Made by a program: the position numbers and the translations under genes. A stretch of 60,827 bases of DNA from Gammaproteobacteria bacterium. GTDB lineage: Bacteria > Pseudomonadota > Gammaproteobacteria > Steroidobacterales > Steroidobacteraceae. Location of the stretch: NCBI GenBank assembly GCA_003134045.1, contig PLAH01000063.1:1-60827 (forward strand). Direction: 5' to 3'. The number at the start of each line of letters is the position of its first letter. Position 1 is the stretch's first letter. The notes below the pieces were generated by a model, which saw only the letters and a program-made list of their open reading frames with translations, was not told the origin of the DNA and searched no databases. Below are positions 52,803 to 60,827 of this stretch, one piece after another.

Positions 52803-54199
52803 TGCCAGCCGCCGCCCAGGGCCTTGTAGAGCGAGATCTGGCTCGATAATTTATTGAAGCGCGCCTGTAACAGGCCCTGTTGCGCGCTGTAAAGATCCTG
52901 CTGTGCCGAAAGGACGTTGAGGTAACTGTCTTCGCCTTGCCGATAACGCAAGGTCGCCAGCGCCAGCCGCCGTTGTTGCGCGGCGATGGCGGTGGCTTCA
53001 ACGTCGATCTGGTCGAGATAGCTGCCATTCGCCGCCAACGCGTCCGCCGTCTCCTTGAACGCGGTTTGAATGGCCTTTTCGTAATTGGCCACTTCGATTC
53101 GCTCGCTGAGTTGCGCATAGGTCAGCTGCGCGCGGATTTTACCGGCATTGAAGATCGGGAGCGAGATCTGCGGCTCGAATGTCCAGGCGCCGGAGCCGGC
53201 GCCGAACAAATCCCCGAGCTGGGTGCTGGCGACGCCGACCGAGCCCGTCAGGGTGATGCTCGGGAAAAACGCGGCGCGCGCAGCGCCGATGTTCGCATTG
53301 GCCGCTTTCAACGTATGTTCCGCCTGCAGAATGTCGGGCCGGCGCTCGAGCAAATCGGACGGCAATCCGGCGGTGATATCGCTCAGAAGATTGCCGCCAT
53401 CGAATGATTTCGGCTCGGGCAATTCGGCGGGCAGCGGCTGGCCGACGAGCAGCACCAACGCGTTCTGCGCTTGCGCGAGCTGACGCTCGTAACTCAATAC
53501 ATTGAACTTGGCGGTCTGCACCTCGCCTTCCGCAGTACGCACATCGAGTTCATTGGCTTCGCCCGCATCGAACGACGCGCGGTTCAAGCGATAGGATTCT
53601 TTTACGGCTTCCAAGGTTTGATGTGCCAGCTGCAATTGCTCCGCGGCTTCGCGCCAGGTGAAGTACTGTGTCGCGACTTCCGCCACCAGCGAAATCTGCG
53701 TGCTGCGCCTGGCTTCTTCGCTAGCGAGATACGTTTCCAGCGCCTGTTGATTCAAGCTGCGTAAGCGGCCGAAAAAATCCAACTCGTATGCACTGAGGCC
53801 GACGTTCGCGCTCCATTGCGCGGTAGTGATGCCGCTTATGTGCTGTTTGGTCAAGCCACCGTCAGCATCGACGCCGGGATAAGACGCCGAGCGCGTGATG
53901 CGATATTGAGCGCGGCTTTGTTCGACGTTCAGCGCCGCAACACGCAGGTCGCGATTGTTGGCCAGCGCCAGGGCGATCAATGTGTTGAGACGATCTTCTT
54001 TGACGAAATCGCTCCACGTGATGTCATTTGCCGGATTGCCTGGACTGTTTGCGGGAGCCTCTGGAAACTGTGCGGCGACGGGCGCAGCCGGCCGCTCGTA
54101 CTTGGGAATCATAGTGCACCCGCCTGATGCGCAGAGCAAAGCAATCGCACCGATTCCCCATTGCGTAGGTTTGAAGAATTTCATAGTGAAGCGTCGCAT
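52799..54199 (-). CDS. outer-membrane factor lipoprotein, NodT family
   Basis: 466 residues, first gene of the second exporter operon. Signal with lipobox ASGGC, then the two OMF repeats with LSAYELDFFGRLRSLNQQ and RRPDILQAEHTLKAANANIG and FEPQISLPIFNAGKIRAQL. The C-terminus LYKALGGGWQ is normal. It would form the trimeric duct for the pump encoded downstream. No promoter could be pinned down in the long region upstream. Confidence 0.93.
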   Translation of the reverse strand: MRRFTMKFFKPTQWGIGAIALLCASGGCTMIPKYERPAAPVAAQFPEAPANSPGNPANDITWSDFVKEDRLNTLIALALANNRDLRVAALNVEQSRAQYRITRSASYPGVDADGGLTKQHISGITTAQWSANVGLSAYELDFFGRLRSLNQQALETYLASEEARRSTQISLVAEVATQYFTWREAAEQLQLAHQTLEAVKESYRLNRASFDAGEANELDVRTAEGEVQTAKFNVLSYERQLAQAQNALVLLVGQPLPAELPEPKSFDGGNLLSDITAGLPSDLLERRPDILQAEHTLKAANANIGAARAAFFPSITLTGSVGVASTQLGDLFGAGSGAWTFEPQISLPIFNAGKIRAQLTYAQLSERIEVANYEKAIQTAFKETADALAANGSYLDQIDVEATAIAAQQRRLALATLRYRQGEDSYLNVLSAQQDLYSAQQGLLQARFNKLSSQISLYKALGGGWQ

Positions 54200-54830
54200 A
54201 GGAGCGAGGATCGAGCAACGTTACGTTCGAGCGGCCGGGCAACAGCAAACTTAACGATAGGCCCAAATGCAACGCAAAGGGTTCACGCAGTCGGCCGCGA
54301 TGGGCATCTGGGACACATTTCCGCCGCAACCGCATCGTGCCGAACCTTCTGGCCTCCACGCTCCGAACCATGTCCGCGAGAATCCCTCATTCCGAGGCCA
54401 CGCGTGCGCGGATCAGATTCATTCAACCACTCCTGGAAGTCGTGTGCATTGCGCTGGAGATCCTTGGCAATCTCGGCGCGGTCGAGCATTATAATCCCAA
54501 GCACGGGCCTGAGCGACCATTATCGAGAGTAAAGGAGTGTAAGGCCGGCAATGCGCTCACCACGGCACTCAAAGCCAGTAGGGGTTTGCTTGTTTTCCGT
54601 GCCGGAACAGACGGTGGGAAATTCCGAGCGCTGTAGTGGGCTACAGCGGAACGTGTCAATGACGATTCCGCCGGAACTGATCGGCCGCATCGCGCGCGCG
54701 ACCATAACAAGTAAATGTTTGTAAATCTTGCGATATGTAGGCAATCGGCTTGTCCATCGCTTCGATTGGCAGGATTAAAATTGGTGAACTGCCGACGAAC
54801 CGACGTTTTTCTCAACGGAGACCCTATCCA
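54200..54830. other. 631-bp region without a recognisable gene
   Basis: The interval between the exporter operon and the lipoprotein fragment contains several short open frames on both strands, none with a recognised domain, convincing start or ribosome-binding site. It should contain the promoter of the exporter operon. It may be an eroded part of the mobile segment to the right. Confidence 0.4.
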
Positions 54831-54986
54831 GTGTCAATTTCCACCCGCGGCGCGATTGCGCCCTTGCTCGCGATCGTTTCTCTATACGGATGTAGCAAAA
54901 GCAACTACGGCGACGCCGAGTTAGGCGTTCTGAACCTTTCTATTACACACAGTGCGTCAGGAAAGCCTGATGCTTCCAGCGGGTGA
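54831..54986 (+). pseudogene. 5' fragment of a small lipoprotein gene
   Basis: GTG at 54831 follows GGAG at 10 bases. The 51 codons encode a signal peptide (STRGAIAPLLAIVSLYGC) with a lipobox ending at Cys20 and a mature part SKSNYGDAELGVLNLSITHS. The open frame ends exactly at the presumed 5' end of the group II intron (GTGAAA at 54983), so the rest of the gene was probably separated by the insertion. The 3' part is not found beyond the intron. Confidence 0.5.
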
Positions 54987-56092
54987 AATTCCCGCCCCGG
55001 CAAGAGGTGGAGCCGCCTCACCGGGAATCGAGTCTTGGGCTCAGGAGGTAACAAGATGAGCTAAGCGTAGACAGAGCGACGAGCAGACCGTAACGCAAGT
55101 GAAGCGATTGAACCTCGTTAAAGATTTATCCGCAGGCCGACAGTGTTGTGAGTACTGGAAGGCAATAGTAGGTCCACCGTCAATGGCGAGGTGACCGGAG
55201 ACTGCGGCGGGGTCAAAGAGCACGGTACGCTCGGAGATGGAAGTGTCAAGGAACCTGAGAGATCCACCGGGGTCTCGACCTGCGCAAAGGGCAGGTCGAG
55301 TATGCCGGACGATACCGAGCATTCCTGAGAAAGGTAGATGCTGCGGTGGAAGTCGGATTCGCTGATAGTACTCCGAGCGCGGGAAAGCCGCGTACATGGG
55401 GAAGCGGCGAAGCAGATGAAGGCTGGCTTTGGGGAAACATTACCTGCACCCACGGAGGCAGGACAATTGATGTCAACACAACTGAGTCAGATAGCGAAGA
55501 GAGCAAACTTGGATCGGAAAGTGGCTCAACGCCGGGGCAATGCAGGATGGGATCGTCATCTATTCAGAGGAGGGTACTCCCCAGGGTGGTCCGATTTCAC
55601 CCTTGCTCAGTAACCTCTACTTGCATTTCGTTCTCGACCTGTGGTTTGAGAAGAAGATCAAGCCGCAGTATCGAGGTGAGGCAAATCTGGTGCGTTTCGC
55701 TGACGACTTTGTAGTGAGTTTCCAGTTTTCCGAAGACGCGGATCGCTTCCAGCAGCAAGTGCGGGAACGGTTTGCCGAGTTCGGATTGGAACTGGCCGAG
55801 GAAAAGACTCGGTGCATGCTCTTCGGGCGTTTTGCGGCCAGCACACGGCTACGAGACGGACTGGGAAGACCAGAGACGTTCGAGTTTCTGGGCTTCAAAC
55901 ATGTCGCGGGGGTGGACCGATCGGGGCGCTTCGCCCTGATCCGTATCCCCAGTACCAAGAGTTGTCGGAAGTTCCTAGCACGCGCGCGGGAGTGGACCTT
56001 GGAGCACCGACACTGTCGGCGATGGGAGCAGCAGGCGCATCTGACGAAGATGCTTCGAGGCTTCTATCAGTATTTCGCGCTTCACCATTGTG
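54983..56092 (+). mobile_element. degenerate group II intron
   Basis: The segment combines a non-coding, highly structured 5' part (54983-55469) and a truncated intron-type reverse transcriptase. The first base is placed at GTGAAA (54983) because group II introns start with GUGYG-like sequence and the upstream lipoprotein frame ends there; this is a guess. Phrases such as TGAACCTCGTTAAAG (from 55109) look like intron domain I sequence from memory. Domain V and the 3' end were not found, since the sequence changes into a hicA fragment. It cannot splice or move by itself. Confidence 0.65.
55470..56092 (+). pseudogene. group II intron reverse transcriptase/maturase, internal deletion and lost C-terminus
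   Basis: ATG at 55470 gives STQLSQIAKRANLDRK, the normal N-terminus of these proteins, up to 55520. The sequence then jumps to WLNAGAMQDGIVIYSEEGTP in another frame, continuing with QGGPISPLLSNLYLHFVLDLWF, the catalytic box LVRFADDFVVSF (FADD in place of the usual YADD), ETFEFLGFKHVAG and LRGFYQYFALHHC. RT motifs 0-4 (about 170 codons) are missing between 55520 and 55522. The maturase end and any endonuclease domain are missing after about 56085. Confidence 0.85.
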
Positions 56093-56203
56093 GGTGGACC
56101 TCACCCGTTTCGGTGGATGAACGTACTGATGATGGCTGCCCCGCGTTCGCCGCAATTGCCAGCCGTCAGCCTCCCGCGCCTTGATCAGCGTACGGCTATC
56201 CAT
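56093..56203 (-). pseudogene. hicA: hicA toxin fragment (N-terminal 37 codons)
   Basis: From ATG at 56203 the minus strand encodes MDSRTLIKAREADGW, QLRRTRGSHHQYVHPPKR, which is the N-terminal two thirds of HicA with the catalytic His in GSHHQY. HicA is a double-stranded-RNA-binding-domain-type mRNA interferase of about 60 residues. After about residue 37 the reading runs into antisense of the intron relic and the last strand and helix are lost. No hicB is seen. The orphan fragment cannot be a complete toxin. Confidence 0.7.
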
Positions 56204-56205
56204 AA

Positions 56206-56220
56206 TGTGTATGATACACA
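56206..56220. promoter_or_regulatory. palindrome TGTGTAT-g-ATACACA upstream of the hicA fragment
   Basis: Perfect 7-bp arms with one central base, two bases before the hicA start codon. HicA operons are repressed by their HicB antitoxin at palindromes in this position, so this is probably the former operator of the lost hicAB system. Confidence 0.55.
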
Positions 56221-56315
56221 CGATATCGCGAAGTTGAAACATAGCACGGGTCGTGTGCTTGCTCTGAAACTCATATGCCCAGAAATAAGCATCCTTTCGG
56301 TACTAGGCGATAACG

Positions 56316-56334
56316 ATGTCGACGGTGTCGACAT
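56316..56334. repeat. inverted repeat ATGTCGAC-ggt-GTCGACAT
   Basis: Perfect 8-bp arms with a 3-base loop lie between the hicA operator-like site and the end of the acetyltransferase gene at 56372 (minus strand). It contains two copies of GTCGAC. It could be the terminator stem of the acetyltransferase gene, but there is no T-run. Confidence 0.4.
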
Positions 56335-56371
56335 ACCGAGTGAAGCGGCGGTCCGCGGCCGGAGTAATCCA

Positions 56372-56839
56372 TTAAACGTCCAAACGCACTCTCATCTCGG
56401 TTATATGCTTTGAAAAGCCGGCCTTTTCATAAGCTGCAATGGCGATCGCGTTGCCCTCATAAACTTCCAGCCGCAGCTCCATGACGCCGTTCTCGCGACA
56501 CCACTGTTTGAGCAATTCGACGATCGCTCCATTGATCGAGCGTCCTCGATAGTTGGGATCGACGTACATCAGCCCGAGGTAAGCTTGCCTGGCATGCGCC
56601 AAATAAGGTTTGGCGTTATCGATGCGGGCGAATCCGCAGCCCACGAGATCGCTCCCCTGTTCGGCGACGATGAATCGTACGTGCTCGGCAACGAGCATGC
56701 TCTCGAGATCGTAGTATTGAATTTCCCCCGCCTCGAGCGTGCAGTCGAAAGGTCGTTCGGCGCTCACGACGCCTTGTTGAAACCGCCGAAGCGCGTCGAG
56801 ATCTCTGGGTGTGGCAACTCGGAATGAAATTTCTGGCAT
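56372..56839 (-). CDS. GNAT family N-acetyltransferase
   Basis: 155 residues with the usual GNAT order: SFRVATPRDLDALRRFQ at the start, LVGCGFARIDNA (strands 2-3), LGLMYVDPNYRGRSINGAIV (acetyl-CoA-binding motif A) and LRLEVYEGNAIAIAAYEKAGF (motif B). Such enzymes transfer an acetyl group to a small amine or a protein N-terminus; the substrate is unknown. The gene is intact and monocistronic. Confidence 0.88.
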   Translation of the reverse strand: MPEISFRVATPRDLDALRRFQQGVVSAERPFDCTLEAGEIQYYDLESMLVAEHVRFIVAEQGSDLVGCGFARIDNAKPYLAHARQAYLGLMYVDPNYRGRSINGAIVELLKQWCRENGVMELRLEVYEGNAIAIAAYEKAGFSKHITEMRVRLDV

Positions 56840-56898
56840 GGGGGCCGAGCTTCAGGTCTTGCCGCGGATCGGTACCAATGAAGTTCGACGACCTGCCG

Positions 56899-57594
56899 TC
56901 AAGCAATGCGCGGGAGGGCGGTGCCGGACGCCGGCGGGTCGCGCGGCAACGGCGCCGCGAGATAGCAGCCGAACTCCTTGACGAAATCCACCGAGACGCG
57001 CGCGTGCACGCGGCCCTGCCGGTCGAGGAATTCGGCCTCATCGTCGAGGGGGACCACGGCGCCGTGCCAGACATTGGGATGCAGATACAGGCCCCGGCTG
57101 CCGTCGCACCAGAAGCTCACGAATTTATCGGGTGTCACGTCGTCGCCCGGCAATGCCAGCGGCACGATGAATGCGCCGCCGTTGAGCGGATAAAACAGCT
57201 GGCCTCCATCCGGGTGATAGTTGGCGCGCCAAATCAATACCTGTTCGCGCGGCCGGTGCGAGGGCTGGGCCGCGGCTTCCTCCGGCCATTGGCTCCAGCC
57301 GAACAGATAGCTGTCGCCCACCGCATTGTTCGTGGCATAGAGCGTACCTGCCCGCCAGCAAAACTCGAATAACCCTTCGGTCACGCCACCCTGGTCGCCG
57401 GTGTTCGGATCGATCGCCCGCCAGCCCTTCGCGGGCCACTGCACGATTTCGACGGGAAAGGTCTTCGGATCGTCGACCAGGCAGCCGTACCCCACGAGGC
57501 TCGTGTCCGAGGCGACGACCAGCGGCGTTTCATGCCGTTGACGCACCCCTGTGGTCGGCACGTGCGCGAATTGCAGTTGTTCGATATCCATCAT
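56899..57594 (-). CDS. ureidoglycolate lyase-like protein (AllA family)
   Basis: 231 residues, cupin-like. The C-terminal half contains FIVPLALPG, KFVSFWCDGSRGLYLHPNVW and HGAVVPLDDE, which fit the conserved YHPGVWHxP motif of ureidoglycolate lyase. AllA releases urea from ureidoglycolate in allantoin use. Here the protein is longer than AllA (about 165 residues) and has an N-terminal extension (VVASDTSLVGYGCLVDD), so a different substrate is possible. ATG at 57594 overlaps the stop of the MFS transporter gene (ATGA). Confidence 0.7.
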   Translation of the reverse strand: MMDIEQLQFAHVPTTGVRQRHETPLVVASDTSLVGYGCLVDDPKTFPVEIVQWPAKGWRAIDPNTGDQGGVTEGLFEFCWRAGTLYATNNAVGDSYLFGWSQWPEEAAAQPSHRPREQVLIWRANYHPDGGQLFYPLNGGAFIVPLALPGDDVTPDKFVSFWCDGSRGLYLHPNVWHGAVVPLDDEAEFLDRQGRVHARVSVDFVKEFGCYLAAPLPRDPPASGTALPRIA

Positions 57595-58985
57595 GCTTCG
57601 TGTTCCTGGCTGCGAATGGAAGGAGTATGCGCCGGCGGGTCGGCACCGTCACCCAGGAGAAGCGCGATGATTCCCGTCGCCAGTACGCCGCTCGCCATCG
57701 CCACGAGACCCCACGTAAAGCTCCCGGTCGCGGTCTTGAGCCAACCGATCGCGAACGGGCCGGCGAATCCGCCGAGGTTGCCGATGGCATTGATGAGCGC
57801 GATGGCTCCCGCCGCGGCGGCGCCTCGCAGGATCTGCGCCGGCAGGGTCCAAAAGATCGGCAGGATGGCGAGCGTTCCGGCCGCGCCGAAGGTCACGGCG
57901 ATGACGGAGAGGACGGGCGAGTGGGGCAAGAAGCCGCTTGCCGTCAGGCCCAGAAAGCCGACCAGCGATGCGATGGCGATGTGCCGGACGCGCTCGCCCG
58001 TCTGGTCGGAGCGGCGGGCCCACGACACCATGGCGATCGCGGACAGGCCGTACGGGATCGCCACCGCCAAGCCGATCCACTGAGGCTCGAATCCCACGTT
58101 TGCGAAGATCTGCGGGATCCACAAGATGACTCCGTACAAGCCGATTTCGACGCCGAAGTAGCAAACACTGAGCGTCAGCACTCGGCGATCCGTGAGCGCG
58201 TGCAACAGCGTGGTGCTGCGAGTTTGGGTGAGCAATGCCTCGCGCTCGAGGGTTTGCGCGAGCCACTGTCGTTCCTCGGCCGACAGCCATGCCGCATCGG
58301 CGGGACGGTCGGGTAGATACCTCAAGGTCGCGATACCCAGCAGCAGTGACGGAAGAGTTTCAATCAAGAAGAGCCACTGCCATCCCGACAGACCGTGAGC
58401 GCCATCGAGGCGCAAAATGGCGGTCGACACGGGCCCCGCCACCGCGGTCGACAGGGGGATCGCGATCATGAATCGACCGATCAGCTTCGCCCGCGCGGCG
58501 GCGGGCACCCATTGGGTGAGGTAGTACACGATGCCGGGAAAGAAGCCGGCCTCGGCCACGCCGAGCAGGAATCTCGAGACGTAAAACGTCGGGGCGTTCG
58601 AGATGAGGGCCATGGCGCCGGCGATCAGGCCCCAAGTGATCATGATGCGCGCGAGCCAGCGCCGCGCGCCGACCCTGTGAAGCAGCAGAGTGCTCGGGAC
58701 TTCGAACAGGCAGTAGCCAACGAAGAATATTCCCGCCGCCAACCCAAATACGTAGGCGGAAAAGCCCAGGTCGCGAGTCATCTGGGCGGCGGCGAAGCCC
58801 ACGCTGACCCGATCGAGGAATGCCGCGAAATACAGGAGCGCCAGGAACGGGATCAGGTGCCGATCGAGTTTTCTGAGCGTCGCGGTCTCGATGTTTGCGT
58901 CCAAATTCGTCGCTGTCCGGGGGTTCTGCGGGGATGGCAGGTTCCGCTCCACTTGTAGGCGCCGCCGGTTGCGAATTCGTGACAT
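57591..58985 (-). CDS. MFS transporter, ACS (anion:cation symporter) family
   Basis: 464 residues with twelve predicted helices. The first is LIPFLALLYFAAFLDRVSVG; the family signature GFFPGIVYYLTQWVPAAARA lies after helix 4, and the second half begins near RVLTLSVCYFGVEIG. Relatives import carboxylates such as galactarate, tartrate, phthalate or allantoate. It is coupled to the ureidoglycolate-lyase-like gene, so the carried compound may be its substrate. A polar tail of about 40 residues precedes the first helix, so a shorter start is possible. Confidence 0.9.
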   Translation of the reverse strand: MSRIRNRRRLQVERNLPSPQNPRTATNLDANIETATLRKLDRHLIPFLALLYFAAFLDRVSVGFAAAQMTRDLGFSAYVFGLAAGIFFVGYCLFEVPSTLLLHRVGARRWLARIMITWGLIAGAMALISNAPTFYVSRFLLGVAEAGFFPGIVYYLTQWVPAAARAKLIGRFMIAIPLSTAVAGPVSTAILRLDGAHGLSGWQWLFLIETLPSLLLGIATLRYLPDRPADAAWLSAEERQWLAQTLEREALLTQTRSTTLLHALTDRRVLTLSVCYFGVEIGLYGVILWIPQIFANVGFEPQWIGLAVAIPYGLSAIAMVSWARRSDQTGERVRHIAIASLVGFLGLTASGFLPHSPVLSVIAVTFGAAGTLAILPIFWTLPAQILRGAAAAGAIALINAIGNLGGFAGPFAIGWLKTATGSFTWGLVAMASGVLATGIIALLLGDGADPPAHTPSIRSQEHEA

Positions 58986-59216
58986 GGATCGCCGCAGGGG
59001 GGCATGACCGCGCGTGAGGATCCGCGGGGCGACTTGGATCGGCGGCGAACTCGGATGGCGAGCGTCGCAACGCCGACGCAGCGCTTTTACATATCCCCTG
59101 ACCTTCCGTCTGGCGCTTCACAGGCCTGAAACTCCCGACCGGAACATGTCAAAAGGCGCGTGGGCGCCGGATACCCGGATTTAGAATTCGGTCCCGAGGT
59201 CTTTTGAGGTAGCCGC

Positions 59217-60461
59217 ATGTGGATCCGCGTTCTGTCCCGGTGTGTCGTCATCGTCGCGGCCGCGAGCCTCGGTGCGAGCTGCGCGACCTCGAAAATCGTC
59301 GGCCAAAATATACAACGCGTCGCCAACGGCCAGCCCGTCGACAAGAGCGGCCTGAATCAGGCGGTGGCATCCGATGCCAAGGTCATCGAAGCCAGCCTGC
59401 AGCAGTTGCAGCGCAAATTCGCCGAGGCGCTGGCTCAGCTCAAAACCAACGTGCAGAAGCGATGGGGCCAGAACGATACCAAGGTGGCCGATCGCACCGT
59501 GTACGTGAAATATACGCATGGCTATAAAAGCCGGGTGATCACGGATTTCGACCACGGTTCGCTGACGGTGGAAACGCTGGACGACAAGGATCCGCAGGCA
59601 AGCCTGCGCGCGGCCATCGTTGCCGCGCTCCTGACCTCGAACGATCCCGCGTCGGTGGATCTGTTCACCGACAAGGACGTCGCGCTGACTGCCGGCAACG
59701 AGCCGTATCTCTACGGTCTCGTGCACGACAACCACGGCAAATCGATCCGCACGCGGGAGCAGGCCGAGAAATTCGCGAGCTATTTGCTGGCGCAAAAGGT
59801 CCAGAGCCGCCCCGTGAGCTCGGAGCAAGGCGCGAAGACGGCGCTGTTCGTGAAGCTTGCCATGGTGAAGAACTTCGAGGCCAAGGGGGCGGACCGCTAT
59901 CGCGCCAGTGTCGACAAGTACGCCGCGCAATACCACGTGAGCCCGAGTCTGGTGTTCGCCATCATGCGCACGGAGAGCAACTTCAACCCGTTCGCGGTGA
60001 GCGGGGCACCCGCCTATGGCTTGATGCAATTGGTTCCGACCAGCGGCGGCCGCGCCGCGTTGAAGCGAGTGCAGGGGGTGGACCAGACGCCGACTCCCGA
60101 GTACTTGTTCGATCCCGAGCACAACATCGAATTGGGGGCGGCGTACTTGGGTGTCCTCGGCAGCAGCGAATTCCGCGCCGTGGAGAATCCGGATTCGCGC
60201 GACTATTGCGTGATCGCGGCCTATAACACCGGTCCGCGCAACGTGACGCGCACCTTCGCCAATGACAGAACCGAGGCGTTGAACGGGATCAATCGACTCG
60301 AGCCGCCGGCGTTGTATGAACGGCTGCGAACCGGTTTAGCATCCGAAGAGACCCGCCAATACGTGGTCAAGGTGACCGGCTTTCGCAAGCAGTTCGTCAA
60401 TGTTGCGGCCCCAGCCGGCACTGCAAAGGACGCACCGGCGGGCCAGGGTGCGATGCAGTAG
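59217..60461 (+). CDS. mltC: membrane-bound lytic transglycosylase, MltC family
   Basis: 414 residues, lipoprotein (signal with lipobox ending LGASC). The N-terminal half (about 30-215; [20 protein letters not shown]) is the MltC-type domain, and the C-terminal half (about 240-390) is an SLT domain with the catalytic Glu in [16 protein letters not shown] and AYGLMQLVP, plus [15 protein letters not shown]. It cleaves peptidoglycan to 1,6-anhydromuropeptides at the outer membrane. ATG at 59217 is used. It is a typical single gene near pncC/recA in gammaproteobacteria. Confidence 0.93.
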   Translation: MWIRVLSRCVVIVAAASLGASCATSKIVGQNIQRVANGQPVDKSGLNQAVASDAKVIEASLQQLQRKFAEALAQLKTNVQKRWGQNDTKVADRTVYVKYTHGYKSRVITDFDHGSLTVETLDDKDPQASLRAAIVAALLTSNDPASVDLFTDKDVALTAGNEPYLYGLVHDNHGKSIRTREQAEKFASYLLAQKVQSRPVSSEQGAKTALFVKLAMVKNFEAKGADRYRASVDKYAAQYHVSPSLVFAIMRTESNFNPFAVSGAPAYGLMQLVPTSGGRAALKRVQGVDQTPTPEYLFDPEHNIELGAAYLGVLGSSEFRAVENPDSRDYCVIAAYNTGPRNVTRTFANDRTEALNGINRLEPPALYERLRTGLASEETRQYVVKVTGFRKQFVNVAAPAGTAKDAPAGQGAMQ

Positions 60462-60549
60462 GCCGCGTCGGGTCTCGGTGCGCGGCGTTATACTTGGGGC
60501 TTGGGCCGCTCAAGCGTCCTTAAGCTGCGGCGCGATCCGAAGGCATGAT

Positions 60550-60827
60550 TTGAACACCACCGATCCTGAACTTGCGCGTCTCGCCGCCCGGGTCGGGCGG
60601 CGCCTCCTGAAGGCTGGGCGTCGCATCGCCACGGCCGAGTCGTGCACGGGCGGATGGATTGCCAAGTCGCTGACGGATATTGCCGGCAGTTCGCAGTGGC
60701 TGCTGGAAGGCTTCGTCACCTACAGCAATGAGGCGAAGGAACGCACGCTCGGCGTGGCGCGTTCGGTGCTGAAGAGTCAGGGTGCCGTCAGCGAGGGGGC
60801 GGCGCGTGCCATGGCGGCGGGGGGCGT
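60550..60827 (+). CDS. pncC: nicotinamide-nucleotide amidohydrolase PncC (CinA C-terminal type), partial
   Basis: The gene runs off the right edge. From TTG at 60550 the frame encodes [38 protein letters not shown] and the start of the next conserved block ([14 protein letters not shown]). PncC deamidates NMN to NaMN. The ATG five bases upstream of the TTG is followed at once by a stop, so TTG is the likely start. In many gammaproteobacteria recA follows, just beyond the window. Confidence 0.85.
   Translation, partial: MNTTDPELARLAARVGRRLLKAGRRIATAESCTGGWIAKSLTDIAGSSQWLLEGFVTYSNEAKERTLGVARSVLKSQGAVSEGAARAMAAGG

Noticed and set aside
54161..54815. Several 70-120-codon frames on both strands upstream of the lipoprotein fragment
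   Set aside because: No conserved pattern, poor starts and mutual overlap; most are probably chance.
55895..56242. A 115-codon minus-strand frame covering hicA and the intron relic
   Set aside because: Only the hicA-like part (from the internal ATG at 56203 to about 56093) has family similarity; the rest is antisense to the reverse transcriptase.
1..60827. CRISPR array or defence island
   Set aside because: No regularly spaced direct repeats and no cas, restriction or retron-type effector genes were seen; the only reverse transcriptase is of the group II intron type.

Overview
The window looks like chromosomal DNA from a GC-rich gammaproteobacterium. The main reason is the gene order ybgC-tolQ-tolR-tolA-tolB-pal-cpoB-queE-queC-tRNA-Lys (12234 down to 5464, all minus strand), which is typical of Pseudomonas- and Xanthomonas-like genomes. 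An MltC-type transglycosylase and a pncC/cinA gene at the right edge agree with this. The TonB-dependent receptor and the aromatic-degradation relics suggest a soil or freshwater lineage (Steroidobacter/Nevskia-like, a low-confidence guess).

Layout. (1) 1-5463 is a decayed prophage or genomic island: an IS transposase with an in-frame amber stop abuts a 5'-truncated HK97-type capsid gene, followed by small phage genes, a BrnT/BrnA toxin-antitoxin pair, a DUF4236 protein and two uncharacterised Cys-containing proteins. It stops at the 3' end of tRNA-Lys, a plausible attachment site. (2) 5464-12234 holds tRNA-Lys, preQ0 synthesis (queC, queE) and the Tol-Pal envelope system. (3) 12352-23626 is a dense signalling block: two PAS-kinase-receiver hybrids, a FixL/FixJ-like pair, a ribosome-hibernation-like protein, a Crp/Fnr regulator, a 1097-residue CheB-CheR-PAS-kinase fusion coupled to a NarL-type regulator, and Hsp20. 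(4) 23935-29216 carries a MacA-MacB-outer-membrane-factor exporter. (5) 29491-36842 carries a PRPP synthetase-like gene facing a minus-strand operon (SDR epimerase, HAD-UbiA fusion, large secreted protein), and a divergent GroEL. (6) 36952-42460 is an HlyD/RbbA/YhhJ exporter operon in decay: rbbA has lost an internal piece and the outer-membrane gene has lost its 5' part. (7) 42637-49465 has an APH-like/P-loop kinase fusion, relics of an aromatic-ring hydroxylase and a GST, an apparently intact FAH-family gene, a TonB-dependent receptor and a frameshifted acetyltransferase. (8) 49557-54199 is a second MacAB-type exporter with separate ATPase and permease. (9) 54831-56220 is a degenerate group II intron next to a truncated lipoprotein gene and a truncated hicA that keeps a palindromic operator-like site. 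(10) 56372-60827 holds an acetyltransferase, a ureidoglycolate-lyase-like gene with an MFS transporter, MltC and partial pncC.

How the genes fit together. Regions 3 to 6 (hybrid kinases, hibernation factor, Crp, CheBR-kinase, Hsp20, exporters, PRPP synthetase, extra GroEL, APH-kinase) look like one stress-response neighbourhood; this is inference from gene content. The most interesting metabolic hypothesis is that PRPP synthetase, the UbiA/HAD fusion and the epimerase make a polyprenyl-phosphate-linked pentose for an envelope glycan. The other striking theme is decay: at least ten broken genes, several with a readable lesion (amber stop, 11-bp insertion between 5-bp repeats, deletion between repeated motifs, intron RT deletion).
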